Of a DNA stretch of 59,409 bases, positions 9,458-23,715 are shown in pieces. Below the pieces are notes generated by a model, which made no database searches, had not been told where the DNA came from, and was given only the letters and a program-made list of their open reading frames with translations. This DNA comes from Acidobacteriota bacterium (GTDB lineage: Bacteria; Acidobacteriota; JAAYUB01), in the NCBI GenBank assembly GCA_016935015.1, contig JAFGRT010000005.1, forward strand, positions 1 to 59,409. Reading direction: 5' to 3'. Position 1 is the stretch's first letter. Every line of letters begins with the position of its first letter. The translations under genes were made by a program, and so were the position numbers.

Positions 9458-9769
9458 TTGTTTGCGGTAATAAAATCAGGTAGTAAACAGTTCAAGATCG
9501 AGGAAGGTCAGACGATCCGGGTGGAAGCGCTGCCGGCGGCGGAAGGTGATTCCCTCGAAATCAAGGATGTCCTGTTGGTGGACACGGGCGAAGAGGTGAA
9601 AATCGGCACCCCGACCGTGGAAAACGCTGTGGTGACAGCCCGCGTCTTGGAGAACGGCCTGGATGACAAGGTCATCGTTTTCAAGAAAAAACGGCGCAAA
9701 CAGTACAAGCGCCTGCGCGGCCACCGCCAGCAGTACACGGCGCTCAAAATCGATAAAATTCAGCTCTAG
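9458..9769 (+). CDS. rplU: 50S ribosomal protein L21
   Basis: This 103-residue ribosomal protein binds 23S rRNA in the large subunit. The sequence follows the family from [12 protein letters not shown] at the start through [17 protein letters not shown] near the end. The start codon is TTG at 9458, preceded by GAGGGAGGT with an eight-base gap. No ATG or GTG in frame would give the conserved N-terminus. It is the first gene of the rplU-rpmA unit, directly behind a consensus promoter. Confidence 0.97.
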   Translation: MFAVIKSGSKQFKIEEGQTIRVEALPAAEGDSLEIKDVLLVDTGEEVKIGTPTVENAVVTARVLENGLDDKVIVFKKKRRKQYKRLRGHRQQYTALKIDKIQL

Positions 9770-9783
9770 ACGGAGAATGGATC

Positions 9784-10044
9784 ATGGCTCATAAAAAAGG
9801 TGTAGGCAGCTCCCGGAACGGCCGCGACAGCCACTCCAAGCGTTTGGGGATAAAGCGCTTCAGTGGCCAGCAGGTCACCGGCGGCACCATTCTGGTACGC
9901 CAGCGGGGAACACCGTACAAGCCCGGTGACAACGTCGGACGCGGCGGCGACGATACCCTGTTTGCGCTGACGGACGGGGTGGTGCAGTTCCGCGACCGCG
10001 GCGCCCTGGGGAAATTCGTCAATATCGTGCCGGCGGACAACTGA
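9784..10044 (+). CDS. rpmA: 50S ribosomal protein L27
   Basis: This 86-residue protein sits near the peptidyl transferase centre. It begins [20 protein letters not shown] and contains the conserved [22 protein letters not shown] region. It has no cleavable N-terminal extension of the Firmicutes type. It lies 14 bases after rplU and is followed by a terminator-like hairpin. Confidence 0.97.
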   Translation: MAHKKGVGSSRNGRDSHSKRLGIKRFSGQQVTGGTILVRQRGTPYKPGDNVGRGGDDTLFALTDGVVQFRDRGALGKFVNIVPADN

Positions 10045-10076
10045 TTCGCAGCGGATTCCGATCATTCTGAAACCAT

Positions 10077-11816
<1,740 letters not shown>

Positions 11817-11820
<4 letters not shown>

Positions 11821-12164
11821 AAGACACGCTGAAAACAGTTTTTGACATTCTGGACAACAAAAAGGCCATGGACATCCGGATCCTGGATGTGTCCAAGGTC
11901 TGCTCGTTCACCGATTACTTCGTTATTTGCTCCGGAGCCAACGAAAAGCATATCCAAACCCTGGCCGAGGAGCTGGAAGAAAAGCTGAAAAAGCAGGCCG
12001 GGCTGAGACCTTCTCATGTGGAAGGCGCCGGCAACGCCGAATGGGTCCTCATGGACTATTTCGATCTGGTGGTTCATATCATGTCTTTGGAAGCCCGCGA
12101 ATTCTATGAACTGGATCGACTCTGGGCCGACGGTGTTGCACTGGAGATACCCAATCCGAAATAG
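11817..12164 (+). CDS. rsfS: Ribosomal silencing factor RsfS
   Basis: This 115-residue protein of the RsfS/Iojap family binds L14 and blocks subunit joining when nutrients fall. Family landmarks are SFTDYFVICSGANEKHIQ and HVEGAGNAEWVLMDYFDLVVHI, near residues 27-46 and 66-88 (quoted here in parts of the same segments). The start overlaps nadD by four bases. Length and position are typical. Confidence 0.94.
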
Positions 12165-12199
12165 CCGGAATCATCACGCCGGGTAAGCTGACCGGCGTC

Positions 12200-13165
12200 A
12201 TGGACGGGGAAACGATGGAACCGACGAGCTACCCCGCCACGGCGGGACATCTGGATGGTGCGATCTGTTTTGAAGGGCCGGCGGAATCCATTTATCGGGT
12301 TCTGCGGAAAGTATCCATCGCCGATGCCGGCCTCATCATCTGGGGGGAGAGCGGCACCGGCAAGAATCTCTATGCCTGGCTTTCCCATCAGCTGAGTCCC
12401 CGCAACGGCGGCCCCTATCTGGAGATCAGCTGCGCGTCGCTGCCGGAAAGCCTCGTGGAGACAGAGCTGTTCGGCCATACCCGCGGCGCCTTCACCGGTG
12501 CCGCCCAGAGCCATCCTGGTCGCCTTTCGGCCGCCGACGGCGGCACCCTTATCCTGGACGAATTGGAAAATCTGTCACCGTCATCCCAGGCCAAGCTCCT
12601 GCGGGTCGTCGAGAGCGGCCGCTTCACGCCCATCGGTGGTGAGCGCGAACGCAATGTCGACATCCGCTTCATCGGATTGACCCAGGAGAATCCGGAACTC
12701 CTGGTCCAACGGGGAATCCTGCGCAAGGACTTGTATTACCGGTTGGCCCTTTTCTCCCTGGCCCTCCCGAACTTGCGGGACCATGCCATCGAATTGCCGG
12801 CCATGATCGCCTTCGTCGTCCGCCAGGAGGCGGCCCGCCTGAAGAAAGAGCCGGTGCGTCTGGAACCGGTGGTCACGGAGACCTTGTGCCGGTATACGTT
12901 CCCCGGCAATTTCCGTGAATTGCAGAATATCGTCCGGCGCTGGAGCCTGCTTCAATCAGGCGGAAAGATCACCTTGAGCGACGTACCGGAGAGGATCCGT
13001 CGCGAGACGGAACCCGGCCACTGGCCATCCCTGGAAGAGCTGGAGCGGGATTACATCATCCGGATCCTCCGCCACACCCGCGGCAAGAAGTCCGAGGCGG
13101 CCCGACTGCTGGGAATCCATCGGAAAACCCTGCTGGAAAAACGTAAACTCTACGATCTGGAATGA
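12200..13165 (+). CDS. Sigma-54-dependent activator, AAA+ and Fis-type HTH only
   Basis: This 321-residue protein looks like a bacterial enhancer-binding protein without a sensory domain, as in PspF. After about 20 leading residues comes the AAA+ domain: Walker A GESGTGKN (usually GKE), the sigma-54 contact loop GAFTGA, Walker B GGTLILDELENL (usually FLDEI), and the sensor region LYYRLALFSLALPNLR. The C-terminal Fis-type HTH is KKSEAARLLGIHRKTLLEK. ATPase and sigma-54 contact parts look intact, so it should be an active activator. It would have to be controlled by another protein or by its level. An ATG at 12215 is an alternative start, with GGGGA upstream. It lies between rsfS and rlmH, an unusual place. 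Its target promoters are unknown. Confidence 0.85.
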   Translation: MDGETMEPTSYPATAGHLDGAICFEGPAESIYRVLRKVSIADAGLIIWGESGTGKNLYAWLSHQLSPRNGGPYLEISCASLPESLVETELFGHTRGAFTGAAQSHPGRLSAADGGTLILDELENLSPSSQAKLLRVVESGRFTPIGGERERNVDIRFIGLTQENPELLVQRGILRKDLYYRLALFSLALPNLRDHAIELPAMIAFVVRQEAARLKKEPVRLEPVVTETLCRYTFPGNFRELQNIVRRWSLLQSGGKITLSDVPERIRRETEPGHWPSLEELERDYIIRILRHTRGKKSEAARLLGIHRKTLLEKRKLYDLE

Positions 13166-13211
13166 AGCCCCTGCCGCCCCACCCCTTGTATCCTATTTTT
13201 GTAAAATTCCA

Positions 13212-13240
13212 TTGACAGGACCTGGATAAACCTTTATATT
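13212..13240 (+). promoter_or_regulatory. Candidate promoter of rlmH
   Basis: TTGACA at 13212-13217 and TATATT at 13235-13240 are spaced by 17 bases. The start would lie about 20 bases before the rlmH ATG at 13268, so rlmH and the genes after it need not depend on the upstream cluster. Confidence 0.75.
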
Positions 13241-13267
13241 GCTCTTTCTTTTTTGCCGGGATATCCA

Positions 13268-13741
13268 ATGACTGTCAGTATTTACATGATCGGCAAAATA
13301 AAGAATCGCCATTTGCGCGCCCTGACCGAAGACTACTGTCACCGGATTGAGCGAACTGTGCCGTGCGCCGTTCACTCGCTGCGTGAGTCACGGTATCGCG
13401 ATGAGGATCGGGACGCGGCCCTGATCATGGCGGAAGAGGCCGAGGAGTTCCACCGGAAGGTACCGGCCGGAGCGATGACCATCGCCCTGGATAAGGAAGG
13501 GCGACGAATGGACTCTATTCGGTTCAGTGAGTTCATGAACGAACACTTGTTTCAGCTGCAGCGAAACGTATGCTTTCTGGTGGGCGGCTTTCGCGGTTTG
13601 GCGCCGGCCGTCATGTCGGAGGCGGACGTCGCGCTGTCGCTGTCCGACTTCACCTTTCCCCATGAGCTGAGTGTGGCTCTGATTCTGGAACAGGTGTATC
13701 GTTCCATCACGATGATCAAGCATATTCCTTACCATAAATAA
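13268..13741 (+). CDS. rlmH: 23S rRNA pseudouridine1915 N3-methyltransferase
   Basis: This 157-residue SPOUT-class methyltransferase modifies pseudouridine 1915 in helix 69 of 23S rRNA on assembled ribosomes. The knot region shows FLVGGFRGL, and the protein ends with the family signature HELSVALILEQVYRS...PYHK. The ATG at 13268 begins MTVSIYMIGKIK, where homology starts. A TTG at 13253 in frame is less likely, given the promoter just upstream. Confidence 0.93.
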   Translation: MTVSIYMIGKIKNRHLRALTEDYCHRIERTVPCAVHSLRESRYRDEDRDAALIMAEEAEEFHRKVPAGAMTIALDKEGRRMDSIRFSEFMNEHLFQLQRNVCFLVGGFRGLAPAVMSEADVALSLSDFTFPHELSVALILEQVYRSITMIKHIPYHK

Positions 13742-13757
13742 AGGAGATCTGCCGGGG

Positions 13758-14114
13758 ATGAAAAAACAAGAAATGGAGAAATTCAAGAATATCCTGCTGG
13801 AAAAACGTCAGGAAATCCTTGACAAGGTCCAGCGATTTCAGGCCTCGGGACGGGAAGTCAGCGAAGACCCCTCCGATCTGGCCGATGCCGCTTCCAGCTC
13901 ATATGACAAGGAATTCTATTTCAACCGCAGCAATTCAGAGCGCAATACGCTCATGATGATCGATGACGCTCTCAACCGCATCGAACGGGGCCGCTATGGG
14001 CGCTGCAGCGGTTGTGGCGTGAACATTGAAACCAAGCGTCTGGAGGTCGTGCCCTGGGCAAGATACTGCGTCGGCTGCCAGGAAAAACGGGAAAAAGGAC
14101 ATCTCAAGGACTAA
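13758..14114 (+). CDS. DksA/TraR-family C4 zinc finger protein
   Basis: This 118-residue protein has an N-terminal coiled coil (about residues 1-75) and a C-terminal C4 zinc finger, CSGCGVNIETKRLEVVPWAR followed by YCVGC. DksA-family proteins enter the RNA polymerase secondary channel and work with ppGpp. In this shorter protein the coiled-coil tip is hard to judge (residues 29-45, with EVSEDPSDLADAAS), although an acidic D-x-x-D/A pattern is present. It follows rlmH by 16 bases and probably shares its transcript. Confidence 0.88.
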   Translation: MKKQEMEKFKNILLEKRQEILDKVQRFQASGREVSEDPSDLADAASSSYDKEFYFNRSNSERNTLMMIDDALNRIERGRYGRCSGCGVNIETKRLEVVPWARYCVGCQEKREKGHLKD

Positions 14115-14173
14115 ACCCGTCCGCCGCGGCGGACCCGGCTCCGTCTCGCTCTTTTCAGGATCGTTTCGGCCAC

Positions 14174-14896
14174 TTGCGCCGCAGCATCACCGCCGTCATC
14201 TGGCCGGACCAGTGCCTGCTCTGTGGGGTCTGGCTGCACGAGGACGCCGAGCGGGGCGTCTGCACCGCCTGCCTGGCGCAGATACGCCCCCTTCGTCCGG
14301 AGCACCTGTGCCGCGTGTGCGGCCAAACCGGCCTGGCGGCAACCGAGGCGGTTGACCGCCTCTGCCCCGCCTGCCGCGAAGCACCCCCCGCCTTCGACGC
14401 CGCTCGTGCGTACGCCGTTTACGATGCGTCGCTGCGCCACCTGATCCTTCATTACAAGTTCAAACACCAGTCTCGGTTGCATATTCCCCTGGGCAACCAC
14501 ATGGGGCTGGCGCTAGACACACATTTCGCTGATGAGGAGATTTCACTCGTGACCCACGTACCGCTGCATTGGCGCCGCCGGATGCAGCGCGGTTTCGACC
14601 AGACGGAGCTGCTGGCCCGATTTCTGGCCCGTCGGAGCGGCCGGCGTCACATGGCCCTGCTGAAGCGGACGCGCCATACCCCGCCCCAGTCCACCCTGGA
14701 TCCAACCCGGCGAACCGCCAATATCCGCGGCACATTCACCTGCCGGGCACCGCAAAAATGCCGCGACCACACGGTGCTGCTGGTGGATGACATTCTGACC
14801 ACCGGGGCCACCGTCGACGAATGCGCCCGGATTTTGAAGGAAGCCGGCGTCGCCCGGGTGCTGGTCCTGACCCTGGCCCGGGTCGAACTGGATTGA
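14174..14896 (+). CDS. comF: ComF-family phosphoribosyltransferase-like protein
   Basis: This 240-residue protein of the ComF/GntX family is linked to DNA uptake in competent bacteria. Two CxxC pairs near the N-terminus (CLLCG/CTACL and CRVCG/CPACR) form the zinc-binding part. The C-terminal phosphoribosyltransferase fold carries the PRPP loop LLVDDILTTGATVDEC near residue 205. The apparent start is TTG at 14174; no in-frame ATG or GTG lies nearby, so the true start is uncertain by a few codons. The type IV pilus genes at 51850-56706 make a natural-transformation role plausible but unproven. Confidence 0.87.
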   Translation: MRRSITAVIWPDQCLLCGVWLHEDAERGVCTACLAQIRPLRPEHLCRVCGQTGLAATEAVDRLCPACREAPPAFDAARAYAVYDASLRHLILHYKFKHQSRLHIPLGNHMGLALDTHFADEEISLVTHVPLHWRRRMQRGFDQTELLARFLARRSGRRHMALLKRTRHTPPQSTLDPTRRTANIRGTFTCRAPQKCRDHTVLLVDDILTTGATVDECARILKEAGVARVLVLTLARVELD

Positions 14897-15024
14897 TCGC
14901 CCGGTTACGGGACCTCTCCGCCGGTCACCGGGAAAGGCGACAAGAATGCATCGGTCCACCCCCGCAGCGGATCAGCGGCCGGGCTATCCGCGGGGCCGGC
15001 CGCAGAGAGGGGGTCTCTTTGAAT

Positions 15025-15053
15025 TTGACAGCACTGGGGAAAGGTGATACAGT
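15025..15053 (+). promoter_or_regulatory. Candidate promoter of secA
   Basis: TTGACA at 15025-15030 and TACAGT at 15048-15053 have a 17-base spacer. A TGA just before the -10 element gives an extended -10 (TGnTACAGT). It lies about 35 bases ahead of the secA start. Confidence 0.7.
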
Positions 15054-15088
15054 TTTTTGTTAATCATTGAAGGGTGGGCATTAATCGC

Positions 15089-19271
<4,183 letters not shown>

Positions 19272-19283
19272 GAGGTAGCCGGT

Positions 19284-19790
19284 TTGACCCAGGATTTCAC
19301 CCATTGGGACGACAACGGTCGCAGCCGGATGGTGGACATCACCGCCAAGGAACCGACAGTCCGCCGGGCCTGGGCGGCGGCCTTCCTGCGCATGGCCCCG
19401 GACGTCATCCGGCACCTCCAAACCCGCACACTGCCCAAGGGAGAACCGCTGGAAGTGGCCCGGGTCGCCGGCATCATGGCCGCCAAGCGGACGGCGGAGC
19501 TGATCCCGCTGTGTCATCCCCTGGCATTGACGTTTGCCGACGTCCAGCTGGAGGTCACTCCAGCGGGCATTGAGATCCGCTCGGAAGTCGCCTGCCGCGA
19601 AGGGACGGGCGTGGAGATGGAAGCCCTCACCGCCGCAACCGTCGCCGGCCTGACCCTGTACGACATGGCCAAGGCCATGGACAAGTCCATGACTCTGGAG
19701 AATATCAGACTCCTGGAGAAAGAAGGCGGCCGCAGCGGCCATTACCGGCGGGAAGACAAAGATTCCGTCGATCGGGCACCCGGCACATAA
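19284..19790 (+). CDS. moaC: Cyclic pyranopterin monophosphate synthase
   Basis: This 168-residue enzyme makes cyclic pyranopterin monophosphate in molybdenum cofactor synthesis. Signature segments are the [10 protein letters not shown] block near residue 75 and the [20 protein letters not shown] block near residue 113, followed by AMDKSM and a GGRSGHY-type C-terminus. The start is TTG at 19284 with GAGAGGT upstream; the residues after it, [14 protein letters not shown]-like, match the family start. No other moa gene is in the window, so it appears as an isolated member carried behind guaB. Confidence 0.93.
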   Translation: MTQDFTHWDDNGRSRMVDITAKEPTVRRAWAAAFLRMAPDVIRHLQTRTLPKGEPLEVARVAGIMAAKRTAELIPLCHPLALTFADVQLEVTPAGIEIRSEVACREGTGVEMEALTAATVAGLTLYDMAKAMDKSMTLENIRLLEKEGGRSGHYRREDKDSVDRAPGT

Positions 19791-19800
19791 TCCGACCTTG

Positions 19801-20030
19801 AAATAGCTATCGATATTGGGATCACAATCGCTATCGGGTCCGGGATCCCAGGCCCTGTCACTTTTTCGTTGTCGTAGTCGAGAAACGACCGTCAACGATC
19901 GTTTTGTACCTGTTGCTGCTTCCAATTCGATGTCGTAGTCGTTATCGATTTCTATGCCCTTCCAGACAATGGATCATTCACCCGACTACGATTACGACAA
20001 CGATAGCGATTCCGATACCGATAGCGATCG
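19801..20030. repeat. Degenerate CGATNN/GTCGTA repeats, imperfect inverted arrangement
   Basis: The gap between moaC and the PerR-like gene (19791-20171) holds no gene that I can support. At 20001-20030 a CGAT core recurs every six bases with two variable bases (CGATAG, CGATTC, CGATAC, CGATAG, CGATCG), preceded by GACTACGATTACGACAA. The left half holds the reverse-complement style: CAATCGCTATCGGG near 19826, GTTGTCGTAGTCG near 19869, and GATGTCGTAGTCGTTATCG near 19929. The two halves could fold imperfectly on each other. Confidence 0.6.
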
Positions 20031-20109
20031 AGGGGAAGATCAAAAGATCCCTCCAGCGGGGCGGGATGAAGGGATAGATGAAAATATAATCACTATCCAC
20101 AAAAAATGA

Positions 20110-20138
20110 TTGCACATTAATAACAATAGTGTCAGAAT
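20110..20138 (+). promoter_or_regulatory. Candidate promoter and Fur-type box of the PerR-like gene
   Basis: TTGCAC at 20110-20115 and CAGAAT at 20133-20138 are 17 bases apart. An AT-rich ATTG(n11)CAAT dyad at 20109-20127 overlaps the promoter, where a PerR/Fur box for self-control could lie. The match to known boxes is loose. Confidence 0.4.
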
Positions 20139-20171
20139 GTTCATCAAAAGTCAGGTTTTGGGAGCTCTATC

Positions 20172-20603
20172 ATGGTTGACACCCTCGAAACGCTCGCCGG
20201 AGTGTTGAAAGAAAAAGGATTCAATGTCACCCATCAGCGGTTGATTATCTACCGGGCACTGATGGAGTCCAAGGATCACCCCAGTGCGGAAGACATCTAC
20301 AACCAGGTGCGGCAGACCGACCCCATCATCTCTCTGGGCACCGTGTACAAAAGCCTGGAAATGTTTGAAAATCTGGGACTCATCCAGCGGGTGAACACCT
20401 TGTATCATACCGCTCGTTATGATGCCGACATGTCCCCTCACGGCCACATCGTCTGTCGCAAATGTGAACGAATCATGGACGTTTTCTGGAAGGAACCGCC
20501 GGAATTTCCCCTGAACAAATCGCAAAAACATGGGTACCGCATCGACGGCATGAGTATTCACTACGTGGGCATGTGCCCGGAATGCCAGAAAAAGAAGCCT
20601 TAA
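20172..20603 (+). CDS. perR: Fur-family regulator, PerR-like
   Basis: This 143-residue metal-dependent repressor has an N-terminal winged helix (NVTHQRLIIYRALM) and a C-terminal dimer and metal domain. Structural zinc sites are CRKC and CPEC. The regulatory ligands of PerR all appear in place: a histidine in HPSAEDIY, the aspartate of RYD, the HGH pair and the aspartate of RIMDV. An aspartate at the last position is typical of PerR, where Fur has glutamate, so peroxide sensing through iron-catalysed histidine oxidation is the likely role. No catalase or peroxidase gene is adjacent, so its targets lie elsewhere. Confidence 0.85.
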   Translation: MVDTLETLAGVLKEKGFNVTHQRLIIYRALMESKDHPSAEDIYNQVRQTDPIISLGTVYKSLEMFENLGLIQRVNTLYHTARYDADMSPHGHIVCRKCERIMDVFWKEPPEFPLNKSQKHGYRIDGMSIHYVGMCPECQKKKP

Positions 20604-20751
20604 CTCCCTGCCGCGTCACCACGGAACGTTTTACCGATCCGGGCACCCGGCGGTGCGGTGGCGTCCGTCTGTGGCGTGACCCGGCGCGAATTCTCGCCCC
20701 TCTCAAATAAAGCAATGATCTGACCTTCAAGGAGTAAAAGACCGTTCCGGA

Positions 20752-20777
20752 CCGCCGGTGCCCCCCCCCCCCGGCGG
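20752..20777. repeat. Poly-C tract inside an inverted repeat
   Basis: CCGCCGG at 20752-20758 and CCGGCGG at 20771-20777 flank a C-run that reaches from 20761 to 20772 (12 C). The run forms the loop and part of the stem of a hairpin. It ends only 14 bases before the -35 element of the transketolase promoter. Confidence 0.7.
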
Positions 20778-20785
20778 CAATGGCA

Positions 20786-20812
20786 TTGACATCGTTCCGA
20801 AAAAGGTATACT
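20786..20812 (+). promoter_or_regulatory. Candidate promoter of the transketolase gene
   Basis: TTGACA at 20786-20791 and TATACT at 20807-20812 have a 15-base spacer, two shorter than optimal. The leader to the ATG at 20847 is about 28 bases and includes GGGAGA. Confidence 0.6.
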
Positions 20813-20846
20813 TTGCTTAATATTTTTTTAATCTGGGAGACCCGGA

Positions 20847-22856
20847 ATGCTTCAAATTTCCGCCGCCAACCACAATTTTCATTCCTCTGATCTCACCTTC
20901 GCGGACGAAAACTCCTTGCAGAAAATGGCCCGCAAGTGCCGGGGGGATATTTTGCGTATGACCACCCTAGCCGGGTGCGGTCATCCGGGGGGCGCCATGT
21001 CATCCGTGGACCTGCTGATTACCCTCTATGCCTGCGCCCGCGTAAATTCCACCCAGCCCGCTGATATGGAACGGGATCGCATCATCGTCAGTCACGGCCA
21101 TACTTCAGCCGGGGTTTATTCCGTCCTTGGAAATTTCGGCTTTTTCCCCATTGATGAAGCCATTGCCCATTTCCGACAGGCCGGCAGCCCCTATGAAGGA
21201 CACGTCGAGCATGGCCTGCCGGGCGTGGAATGGTCATCGGGCAATCTGGGCCAGGGTCTGTCGGCCGGTTGCGGCATGGCCGTGGCCAGTCTGGTTCATG
21301 ATCTCCGCAATCATGTATTCGTGCTCATGGGCGACGGCGAGCAGCAGAAGGGCCAGATTTCCGAAGCTCGCCGCTTCGCCGTCAAATACGGCCTCACCCA
21401 TCTGACCTGTGTTGTGGATCTGAACCAGCTGCAGATCAGCGGCAGTATCCGCCACGTCATGCCGCAGAATATCCGGGCGAATTTCGAGAGTGACGGCTGG
21501 CGGGTTCTGGAAATCGATGGCCACAATTTTCAGGAGATCTACCGTGCGTTTCACGAGGCGGTTCATGACCGGGATCACTGTGTGGCCATCATTTCCCGCA
21601 CCGTGATGGGCAAGGACGTCTCCTTCATGGAAAACGTCTGCAAATGGCACGGCCAGGCCCTGCCGGCCGATCTGTTCGCGCAGGCCATTGCTGAACTGGA
21701 GCAGGTCAACGATCTGGATCGCTACCGGCAACTGCGCCATCTGGGTACGGAGCATCTCACCATCCGACCACGGCCGCCATTCCAGCCGGATATCGCCACC
21801 GGCGGCAGTTTTCTCTACACCCCGGACAAACTGACCGACAACCGCAGCGCCTGGGGCAAGGCCCTGGCGGAGATCACCCGGCAGAATCTGGAGAGGGAAA
21901 GCGCCACCCCCATCGCCGTCTTCGACTGCGACCTGACCGGCAGCGTCAAGACCGACGGTTTCGCCGAAATAAACCCGCGCAATTTCTTTCAATCCGGCGT
22001 CATGGAGCATCATACCGCCGTGGCCGCCGGTGCCCTCTCCACCCAGGATGTTCTGGTTTTTTGGGCCGATTTCGGGGTTTTCGGCGTGGATGAAGTGTAT
22101 AATCAATTACGAATCAATGATATCAACGAAACGAATCTGAAACTGGTCTGCACGCATCTGGGAGTCGACGTCGGCGAAGACGGCAAAACGCATCATTGCA
22201 TCGATTACCTGGGGCTCCTCCACAACCTGTACCACTTCAAGACCATCATCCCCGCCGATCCCAATCAGACCGATCGGGCGGTCCGCTGGCTCATGCGGCA
22301 ACCGGGCAATATCTTTCTGGGCATGGGCCGCTCCAAATGTACGGTCATCACCAAACCGGACGGTTCCCCGTTCTTCGACGAACACTACACCTTTCACTAC
22401 GGCAAAGCCGATATCCTCCGCGAAGGGGCCGACATTTCGGTCATCACCATGGGCGCCATGGCGCATCATGCCGTGAACGTGGCCGACACGCTCGCGGCGG
22501 AGGGAATCGGCGCAGGCGTATATAATTTCAGTTGCGCCAAGCAAATGGATCTCGATACCCTGTCCCGTGCCTGTCAGACCGGACTGGTCATCACCTATGA
22601 GGACCATAACGTCCATACCGGCCTCGGCACGATGGTGGCCGACCTTCTCTGCCGGCACGGCCTGGCGGTGAAACTGCACAAGATGGGCATCCAGGACTAT
22701 GTCACGTCCGGCGAACCCAAGGACCTGCTGACCGCCGTCGGCCTGGATGAAAAAACCTTGAATCTAACCATTCGCCGGATGATCGAACAGTATGCGAAAT
22801 CGGTGAAGGAGACCTCGGATCTGGAAAAGACCGTCAAGCTCGCCAAAAATATCTAA
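20847..22856 (+). CDS. Transketolase family enzyme, full length
   Basis: This 669-residue thiamine-diphosphate enzyme carries both transketolase halves in one chain. The N-terminal half has the cofactor motif MGDGEQQKGQ followed by DLNQLQ. The second half has SGVMEHHTAVAAGAL with the catalytic glutamate, followed by LGVDVGEDGKTHH. Transketolases move two-carbon ketol units between sugar phosphates in the pentose phosphate pathway. Several conserved blocks deviate from textbook TktA (for example DLTGSVKT and GVMEHH), so it belongs to a divergent branch, and its exact donor is not certain. It is followed after 14 bases by the secreted cohesin-like gene. Confidence 0.85.
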   Translation: MLQISAANHNFHSSDLTFADENSLQKMARKCRGDILRMTTLAGCGHPGGAMSSVDLLITLYACARVNSTQPADMERDRIIVSHGHTSAGVYSVLGNFGFFPIDEAIAHFRQAGSPYEGHVEHGLPGVEWSSGNLGQGLSAGCGMAVASLVHDLRNHVFVLMGDGEQQKGQISEARRFAVKYGLTHLTCVVDLNQLQISGSIRHVMPQNIRANFESDGWRVLEIDGHNFQEIYRAFHEAVHDRDHCVAIISRTVMGKDVSFMENVCKWHGQALPADLFAQAIAELEQVNDLDRYRQLRHLGTEHLTIRPRPPFQPDIATGGSFLYTPDKLTDNRSAWGKALAEITRQNLERESATPIAVFDCDLTGSVKTDGFAEINPRNFFQSGVMEHHTAVAAGALSTQDVLVFWADFGVFGVDEVYNQLRINDINETNLKLVCTHLGVDVGEDGKTHHCIDYLGLLHNLYHFKTIIPADPNQTDRAVRWLMRQPGNIFLGMGRSKCTVITKPDGSPFFDEHYTFHYGKADILREGADISVITMGAMAHHAVNVADTLAAEGIGAGVYNFSCAKQMDLDTLSRACQTGLVITYEDHNVHTGLGTMVADLLCRHGLAVKLHKMGIQDYVTSGEPKDLLTAVGLDEKTLNLTIRRMIEQYAKSVKETSDLEKTVKLAKNI

Positions 22857-22870
22857 AGGAATGTTTCATC

Positions 22871-23635
22871 ATGAATAGACGTGTACTCGTAGACTGCCTG
22901 CTGCTCACCCTGTTGGTGGGACCGGGCGGCATTCTGACCATGGCCGCTCCGTCCGCCGCGGCGGGGAATACGGCCCTGATCATCAGTACCGGACCGGAAG
23001 CGGCCGCCGGCCAGGCTCAGGAACAGCAGGAGAAATCGGAGGAAAAAACCCCGCCGCCCAAACCGGAGCCGATCAAACCGACCAAACAGCAGAGTATCCG
23101 GGAACAGCTGGAGTCACGCCAGCTACCGGCCCGTCTGGAGGGCCAGGCCAGGCTCATCATGGACAAACCGTCGCCCAAGGAAGGCAATATCTACGAATTC
23201 CCCATCACCGTCGACCTGAAAAACGTGAAATTCATCGTGCAAGACACCCAGGTCATTCCCGGGGTGTTGGGTGCATACACTCTCGGCGTCAAATTCGATC
23301 CGCAAAAGGTGAAAGTGCTGGATATGGGGGGTGGTTCAACCAAGGAATTCGCCAAGCGACCCATTTTCACCAATCTTGAAAAAGCCAACGCTAGCGGCCT
23401 GATCCGATTTTCGGCCGTGCACACCAACTCCCGCACGCCCGCCGGCCGGATTTCCGTCGCCACCATCAAACTAGAGATCTCGGACCCGCAAGCCGTGGAC
23501 AGCGTGGAATTGTACGGCGATTCCCTATCGACCTCCATCCTGTTTTTCCCCGAAGGAAAAATTGTCGGCCCCTTCTCCATTCCGTTCGAGGGCAAACAGC
23601 TACCCCGGCGCACGGTACCCCAGCCGAAAAAATAG
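22871..23635 (+). CDS. Secreted cohesin-like domain protein
   Basis: This 254-residue protein has an N-terminal hydrophobic signal segment (about residues 5-30, ending near SAAAG). A Pro/Lys/Glu-rich linker (about 47-85) and a C-terminal beta-rich domain (about 95-240) follow. The domain resembles cohesin: EFPITVDLKNV, then GVLGAYTLGVKFDPQKVKVLD, then ASGLIRFSAV and GRISVATIKLEI match the usual order of strands (the second segment is quoted at 20-residue scale). Cohesins bind dockerins, and a dockerin-tailed protein is encoded at 31351-33642. No dockerin or catalytic part is seen here. It may share a transcript with the transketolase gene, and it ends at a strong terminator. The family call is moderate. 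Confidence 0.6.
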   Translation: MNRRVLVDCLLLTLLVGPGGILTMAAPSAAAGNTALIISTGPEAAAGQAQEQQEKSEEKTPPPKPEPIKPTKQQSIREQLESRQLPARLEGQARLIMDKPSPKEGNIYEFPITVDLKNVKFIVQDTQVIPGVLGAYTLGVKFDPQKVKVLDMGGGSTKEFAKRPIFTNLEKANASGLIRFSAVHTNSRTPAGRISVATIKLEISDPQAVDSVELYGDSLSTSILFFPEGKIVGPFSIPFEGKQLPRRTVPQPKK

Positions 23636-23663
23636 GCATTCTTCAGGCGATCGTGCGCATGAA

Positions 23664-23695
23664 AAAAAGGCGCTCTGCACAGAGCGCCTTTTTGT
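23664..23695. terminator. Bidirectional intrinsic terminator
   Basis: AAAAAGGCGCTCTG and CAGAGCGCCTTTTT form a 14-base-pair stem (23664-23677 with 23680-23693), with A-runs on the left and T-runs on the right. It serves both the cohesin-like gene on the plus strand and the CsgG-like gene on the minus strand, which converge here. Confidence 0.92.
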
Positions 23696-23715
23696 TCGAA
23701 AAAAGCAACAGCAGA

